This document shows positions 54,036 to 60,000 of a stretch of DNA of 60,000 nt, piece by piece (within the stretch, counting starts at the first letter, position 1; each line of letters begins with the position of its first letter). This DNA comes from Lineus longissimus (taxonomy: Eukaryota; Nemertea; Pilidiophora; Heteronemertea; Lineidae), in contig NC_088315.1 of assembly GCF_910592395.1 (NCBI RefSeq), forward strand, positions 9,180,501 through 9,240,500. The letters run 5' to 3'. The notes under the pieces were generated by a model. The model searched no databases. It had not been told where the DNA came from and worked only from the letters and a program-made list of their open reading frames with translations. Both the position numbers and the translations under genes were made by a program.

Positions 54036-57000
54036 AACTTGCTTCTGATGATGGTTTAGTACTATGTAGGCCTACTTATTGTTTTCTCAAGATTGGAATA
54101 CCGTAGGAAGCTTTACTTGCTTCTGATGATGGTTTTACAGATCTATTTAGGCCTATTTATTGTTGTCTCAATATTGGAATACTGTAGGAAGCTTTACTTG
54201 CTTCTGATGATGGTTTTAAAGATCTATCTATGTAGGCCTACTTATAGTTGTCTCAATATTGGAATACCGTAGGAAGCATCACTTGCTTCTGATGATGGTT
54301 TTACAGATCTATGTAGGCCTACTTATTGTTGTCTTAATATTGGAATACCGTAGGAAGCTTCACTCGCTTCTGATGATGGTTTTACAGATCTATGTAGGCC
54401 TACTTATTGTTGTCTCAATATTGGAATACCGTAGGAAGCTTAACTTGCTTCTGATGATGGTTTTACAGATGTAGGCCTACTTATTGTTGTTTCAATTATT
54501 GGAATACCGTAGGAAGCTTTACTCGCTTCTGATGATGGTTTTACAGATCTATGTAGGCCTACTTATTGTTGTGTCAAGATTGGAATACCGTAGGAAGCTT
54601 TACTTGCTTCTGATGATGGTTTTATCTATCTGTGTAGGCCTACTTATTGTTGTCTCAATATTGGAATACCGTAGGAAGCTTTACTTGCTTCTGATGATGG
54701 TTTTACAGATCTATCTGTGTAGGCCTACTTATTGTTGTCTCAATATTGGAATACCGTAGGAAGCTTTACTTGCTTCTGATGATGGTTTTACAGATCTATC
54801 TGTGTAGGCCTACTTATTGTTGTCTCAATATTGGAATACCGTAGGAAGCTTTACTTGCTTCTGATGATGGTTTTACAGTTCTATGTAGGCCTACTTATTA
54901 TTGTCTCAATATTTGAATACCGTAGGAAGCTTCACTTGCTTCTGATGATGGTTTTATAGATCTATGTAGGCCTACTTATTGTTGTGTCAGTATTGGAATA
55001 TCATAGGAAGCTTTACTTGCTTCTGATGATGGTTTTACAGATCTATGTAGGCCTACTTCGTACTTATTGTTGCTTCAAGATTGGAATACCGTAGGAAGCT
55101 TTACTTGCTTCTGATGATGGTTTTACAGATCTATCTGTGTAGGCCTACTTATTGTTGTCTCAATATTGGAATACCGTAGGAAGCTTTACTTGCTTCTGAT
55201 GATGGTTTTACAGTTCTATGTAGGCCTACTTATTATTGTCTCAATATTTGAATACCGTAGGAAGCTTCACTTGCTTCTGATGATGGTTTGATAGATCTAT
55301 GTAGGCCTACTTATTGTTGTCTCAAGACTGGAATACCGTAGGAAGCTTTACTTGCTTCTGATGATGGTTTTATCTATCTGTGCAGGCCTACTTATTGTTG
55401 TCTCAATATTGGAATACGGTAGGAAGCTTTACTTGCCTCTGATGATGGTTTTATCTATCTGTGTAGGCCTACTTATTGTTGACTCAATATTGGAATACCG
55501 TAGGAAGCTTTACTTGCTTCTGATGATGGTTTTACAGATCTATCTGTGTAGGCCTACTTATTGTTGTCAATATTGGAATACCGTAGGAAGCTTTACTTGC
55601 TTCTGATGATGGTTTTACAGATCTATCTGTGTAGGCCTACTTATTGTTGTCTCAATATTGGAATACCGTAGGAAGCTTTACTTGCTTCTGATGATGGTTT
55701 TATAGATCTATCTGTGTAGGCCTACTTATTGTTGTCTCAATATTGGAATACCGTAGGAAGCTTTACTTGCTTCTGATGATGGTTTTACAGATCTATGTAG
55801 GCCTACTTATAATTGTCTCAATTTTTGAATACCGTAGGAAGCTTCACTTGCTTCTGATGATGGTTTAATAGATCTATGTAGGCCTACTTACTGTTGTCTC
55901 AAGACTGGAATACCGTAGGAAGCTCTACTTGCTTCTGATGATGGTTTTATCTATCTGTGCAGGCCTACTTATTGTTGTCTCAATATTGGAATACCGTAGG
56001 AAGCTTTACTTGCTTCTGATGATGGTTTTATCTATCTGTGTGGGCCTACTTATTGTTGTCTCAATATTGGAATACCGTAGGAAGCTTTACTTGCTTCTGA
56101 TGATGGTTTTACAGATCTATCTGTGTAGGCCTACTTATTGTTGTCTCAATATTGGAATACCGTAGGAAGTTTTACTTGCTTCTGATGATGGTTTTACAGA
56201 TCTATCTGTGTAGGCCTACTTATTGTTGTCTCAATATTGGAATACCGTAGGAAGCTTTACTTGCTTCTGATGATGGTTTTACAGTTCTATGTAGGCCTAC
56301 TTATTATTGTCTCAATATTTGAATACCGTAGGAAGCTTCACTTGCTTCTGATGATGGTTTGATAGATATCTATGTAGGCCTACTTATTGTTGTCTCAAGA
56401 CTGGAATACCCTAGGAAGCTTTACTTGCTTCTGATGATGGTTTTATCTATCTGTGCAGGCCTACTTATTGTTGTCTCAATATTGGAATACCGTAGGAAGC
56501 TTTACTTGCTTCTGATGATGGCTTTACAGATCTATCTGTGTAGGCCTACTTATTGTTGTCTCAATATTGGAATACCGTAGGAAGCTTTACTTGCTTCTGA
56601 TGATGGTTTTACAGTTCTATGTAGGCCTACTTATTATTGTCTCAATATTTGAATACCGTAGGAAGCTTCACTTGCTTCTGATGATGGTTTTATAGATCTA
56701 TGTAGGCCTACTTATTGTTGTGTCAGTATTTGAATATCATAGGAAGCTTTACTTGCTTCTGATGATGGTTTTACAGATCTATGTAGGCCTACTTCGTACT
56801 TATTGTTGCTTCAAGATTGGAATACCGTAGGAAGCTTTACTTGCTTCTGATGATGGTTTTACAGATCTATCTGTCTAGGCCTACTTATTGTTGTCTCAAT
56901 ATTGGAATACCGTAGGAAGCTTTACTTGCTTCTGATGATGGTTTTATAGATCTATCTGTGTAGGCCTACTTATTGTTGTCTCAATATTGGAATACCGTAG

Positions 57001-60000
57001 GAAGCTTTACTTGCTTCTGATGATGGTTTTACAGATCTATCTGTGTAGGCCTACTTATTTTTGTCTCAATATTGGAATACCGTAGGAAGCTTTACTTGCT
57101 TCTGATGATGGTTTTACAGATCTATGTAGGCCTACTTATTATTGTCTCAATATTTGAATACCGTAGGAAGCTTCACTTGCTTCTGATGATGGTTTAATAG
57201 ATCTATGTAGGCCTACTTACTGTTGTCTCAAGACTGGAATACCGTAGGAAGCTTTACTTGCTTCTGATGATGGTTTTATCTATCTGTGCAGGCCTACTTA
57301 TTGTTGTCCCAATATTGGAATACCGTAGGAAGCTTTACTTGCTTCTGATGATGGTTTTATCTATCTGTGTAGGCCTACTTATTGTTGTCTCAATATTGGA
57401 ATACCGTAGGAAGCTTTACTTGCTTCTGATGATGGTTTTACAGATCTATCTGTGTAGGCCTACTTATTGTTGTCTCAATATTGGAATACCGTAGGAAGCT
57501 TTACTTGCTTCTGATGATGGTTTTACAGATCTATCTGTGTAGGCCTACTTATTGTTGTCTCAATATTGGAATACCGTAGGAAGCTTTACTTGCTTCTGAT
57601 GATGGTTTTACAGTTCTATGTAGGCCTACTTATTATTGTCTCAATATTTGAATACCGTAGGAAGCTTCACTTGCTTCTGATGATGGTTTGATAGATCTAT
57701 GTAGGCCTACTTATTGTTGTCTCAAGACTGGAATACCGTAGGAAGCTTTACTTGCTTCTGATGATGGTTTTACAGTTCTATGTAGGCCTACTTATTATTG
57801 TCTCAATATTTGAATACCGTAGGAAGCTTCACTTGCTTCTGATGATGGTTTTATAGATCTATGTAGGCCTACTTATTGTTGTGTCAGTATTTGAATATCA
57901 TAGGAAGCTTTACTTGCTTCTGATGATGGTTTTACAGATCTATGTAGGCCTACTTCGTACTTATTGTTGCTTCAAGATTGGAATACCGTAGGAAGCTTTA
58001 CTTGCTTCTGATGATGGTTTTACAGATCTATCTGTGTAGGCCTACTTATTGTTGTCTCAATATTGGAATACCGTAGGAAGCTTTACTTGCTTCTGATGAT
58101 GGTTTTATAGATCTATCTGTGTAGGCCTACTTATTGTTGTCTCAATATTGGGATACCGTAGGAAGCTTTACTTGCTTCTGATGATGGTTTTACAGATCTA
58201 TCTGTGTAGGCCTACTTATTTTTGTCTCAATATTGGAATACCGTAGGAAGCTTTACTTGCTTCTGATGATGGTTTTACAGATCTATGTAGGCCCACTTAT
58301 TATTGTCTCAATATTTGAATACCGTAGGAAGCTTCACTTGCTTCTGATGATGGTTTAATAGATCTATGTAGGCCTACTTACTGTTGTCTCAAGACTGGAA
58401 TACCGTAGGAAGCTTTACTTGCTTCTGATGATGGTTTTATCTATCTGTGCAGGCCTACTTATTGTTGTCCCAATATTGGAATACCGTAGGAAGCTTTACT
58501 TGCTTCTGATGATGGTTTTATCTATCTGTGTAGGCCTACTTATTGTTGTCTCAATATTGGAATACCGTAGGAAGCTTTACTTGCTTCTGATGATGGTTTT
58601 ACAGATCTATCTGTGTAGGCCTACTTATTGTTGTCTCAATATTGGAATACCGTAGGAAGCTTTACTTGCTTCTGATGATGGTTTTACAGATCTATCTGTG
58701 TAGGCCTACTTATTGTTGTCTCAATATTGGAATACCGTAGGAAGCTTTACTTGCTTCTGATGATGGTTTTACAGTTCTATGTAGGCCTACTTATTATTGT
58801 CTCAATATTTGAATACCGTAGGAAGCTTCACTTGCTTCTGATGATGGTTTGATAGATCTATGTAGGCCTACTTATTGTTGTCTCAAGACTGGAATACCGT
58901 AGGAAGCTTTACTTGCTTCTGATGATGGTTTTATCTGTCTGTGCAGGCCTACTTATTGTTGTCTCAATATTGGAATACCGTAGGAAGCTTTACCTGCTTC
59001 TGATGATGGTTTTACAGATCTATCTGTGTAGGCCTACTGATTGTTGTCTCAATATTGGAATACCGTAGGAAGCTTTACTTGCTTCTGATGATGGTTTTAC
59101 AGATCTATGTAGGCCTACTTATTATTGTCTCAATATTGGAATACCGTAGAAAGCTTCATTTGCTTCTGATGATAGTTTTATAGATCTATGTAGGCCTAGT
59201 TATTGTTGTGTCAATATTGGAATACCGTAGGAAGCTTTACTTGCTTCTGATGATGGTTTTACAGATCTATGTAGGCCTACTTAGTACTTATTGTTGCTTC
59301 AAGATTGGAATACCGTAAGAAGCTTACTTGCTTCTGATGATGGTTTTACAAATTTATGTAGGCCTACTTATTGTTGTGTCAAGATTGGAATACCGTAGGA
59401 AGCTTTACTTGCTTCTGATGATTTTTTTATCTATATGTGTAGGCCTACTTATTGTTGTCTCAATATTGGAATACCGTAGGAAGCTTTACTTGCTTCTGAT
59501 GATGGTTTTACAGATCTATCTGTGTAGGCCTACTTATTTTTGTCTCAATATTGGAATACCGTAGGAAGCTTTACTTGCTTCTGATGATGGTTTTACAGAT
59601 CTATGTAGGCCTACTTATTATTGTCTCAATATTTGAATACCGTAGGAAGCTTCACTTGCTTCTGATGATGGTTTATTAGATCTATGTAGGCCTACTTACT
59701 GTTGTCTCAAGACTGGAATACCGTAGGAAGCTTTACCTGCTTCTGATGATGGTTTTATCTATCTGTGCAGGCCTACTTATTGTTGTCTCAATATTGGAAT
59801 ACGGTAGGAAGCTTTACTTGCTTCTGATGATGGTTTTATCTATCTGTGTAGGCCTACTTATTGTTGACTCAATATTGGAATACCGTAGGAAGCTTTACTT
59901 GCTTCTGATGATGGTTTTACAGATCTATCTGTGTAGGCCTACTTATTGTTGTCAATATTGGAATACCGTAGGAAGCTTTACTTGCTTCTGATGATGGTTT
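54036..60000. repeat. 79/85-bp satellite-like array, about 70 copies, running off the window
   Basis: Units contain GGAATACCGTAGGAAGCTTT, ACTTGCTTCTGATGATGGTT, AGATCTATCTGT and the palindrome GTAGGCCTAC, then TTATTGTTGTCTCAATATT. The full unit is 85 bp; a 79-bp form lacks six bases around CTGTGT. Variant units (CAGTTCTATG, CTTCGTACTTATTG, GATAGATCT, CTATCTGTGC) recur in the same order, showing higher-order repetition: marker CTTCGTACTT lies at 55056, 56792 and 57953, the last two 1,161 bp apart with matching units between. The array begins about 25 bases after the kinase-like stop codon and is unfinished at the window edge. Confidence 0.95.

Noticed and set aside
54259-59991. Repeated open frames of 70-90 codons reading as hydrophobic LLMMVLQIYVGLLIVV-type peptides
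   Set aside because: They arise from three consecutive satellite units read in one frame and end when the unit length shifts frame. There are no splice sites, no conserved start context and no independent coding evidence.

Overview
The window is animal nuclear DNA. It carries two conserved multi-exon genes with GT-AG introns, a third gene encoding a kinase-like protein, and an unusually heavy load of tandem arrays and short inverted-repeat transposons. There are no bacterial-type operons, rRNA genes or CRISPR arrays. I infer a marine invertebrate: gene structure is metazoan, the repeats are unlike vertebrate families, and the palindrome TAGGCCTA recurs. The sequence alone does not fix the phylum.

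Layout. Positions 1-8.3 kb hold no gene I can support, only minisatellites (28-, 21-, 71- and about 33-bp units) and two short transposons. From 8,596 to 41,163 on the minus strand lies a complete UHRF1BP1/UHRF1BP1L (BLTP3/SHIP164) orthologue. I assembled it by hand as 18 coding exons totalling 4,257 nt (1,418 aa), with matching intron phases throughout and a start codon 9.2 kb upstream of exon 2. From 41,516 to 45,806 on the plus strand lies a complete mitochondrial SSBP1 gene of 6 coding exons and 158 aa. The two start codons are divergent and 352 bp apart, so the genes probably share a promoter. Positions 45.8-48.2 kb are the SSBP1 3' region and an array full of CAGCTGG motifs. Positions 48.2-54.0 kb hold a GC-richer promoter-like stretch, a candidate first exon, and a long open frame encoding a proline-rich protein with an intact-looking protein kinase domain followed by a degenerate one. 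Eighteen to thirty bases after that stop codon, an 79/85-bp satellite-like array begins and runs off the window end at 60,000.

Mobile DNA. I recognise three dispersed short inverted-repeat families: A with CAGTCC termini and TA flanks, B with AGAACCTC termini and TA flanks, and C with TGTGACCC termini. There are also two elements flanked by TTAA, a roughly 1.06-kb terminal-inverted-repeat element filling most of SSBP1 intron 1, and a tRNA-derived SINE in SSBP1 intron 5 with a perfect 10-bp target-site duplication. A 5'-truncated SINE copy lies in UHRF1BP1L intron 1.

Most notable: a decayed tandem copy of UHRF1BP1L exon 7; a UHRF1BP1L stop codon inside a minisatellite unit; the kinase-then-pseudokinase protein with its own N-terminal repeats; the satellite array with higher-order structure directly behind it; and a compact divergent gene pair linking lipid transport with mitochondrial DNA maintenance. 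The two conserved genes are not known to act in one pathway; their link here is positional.
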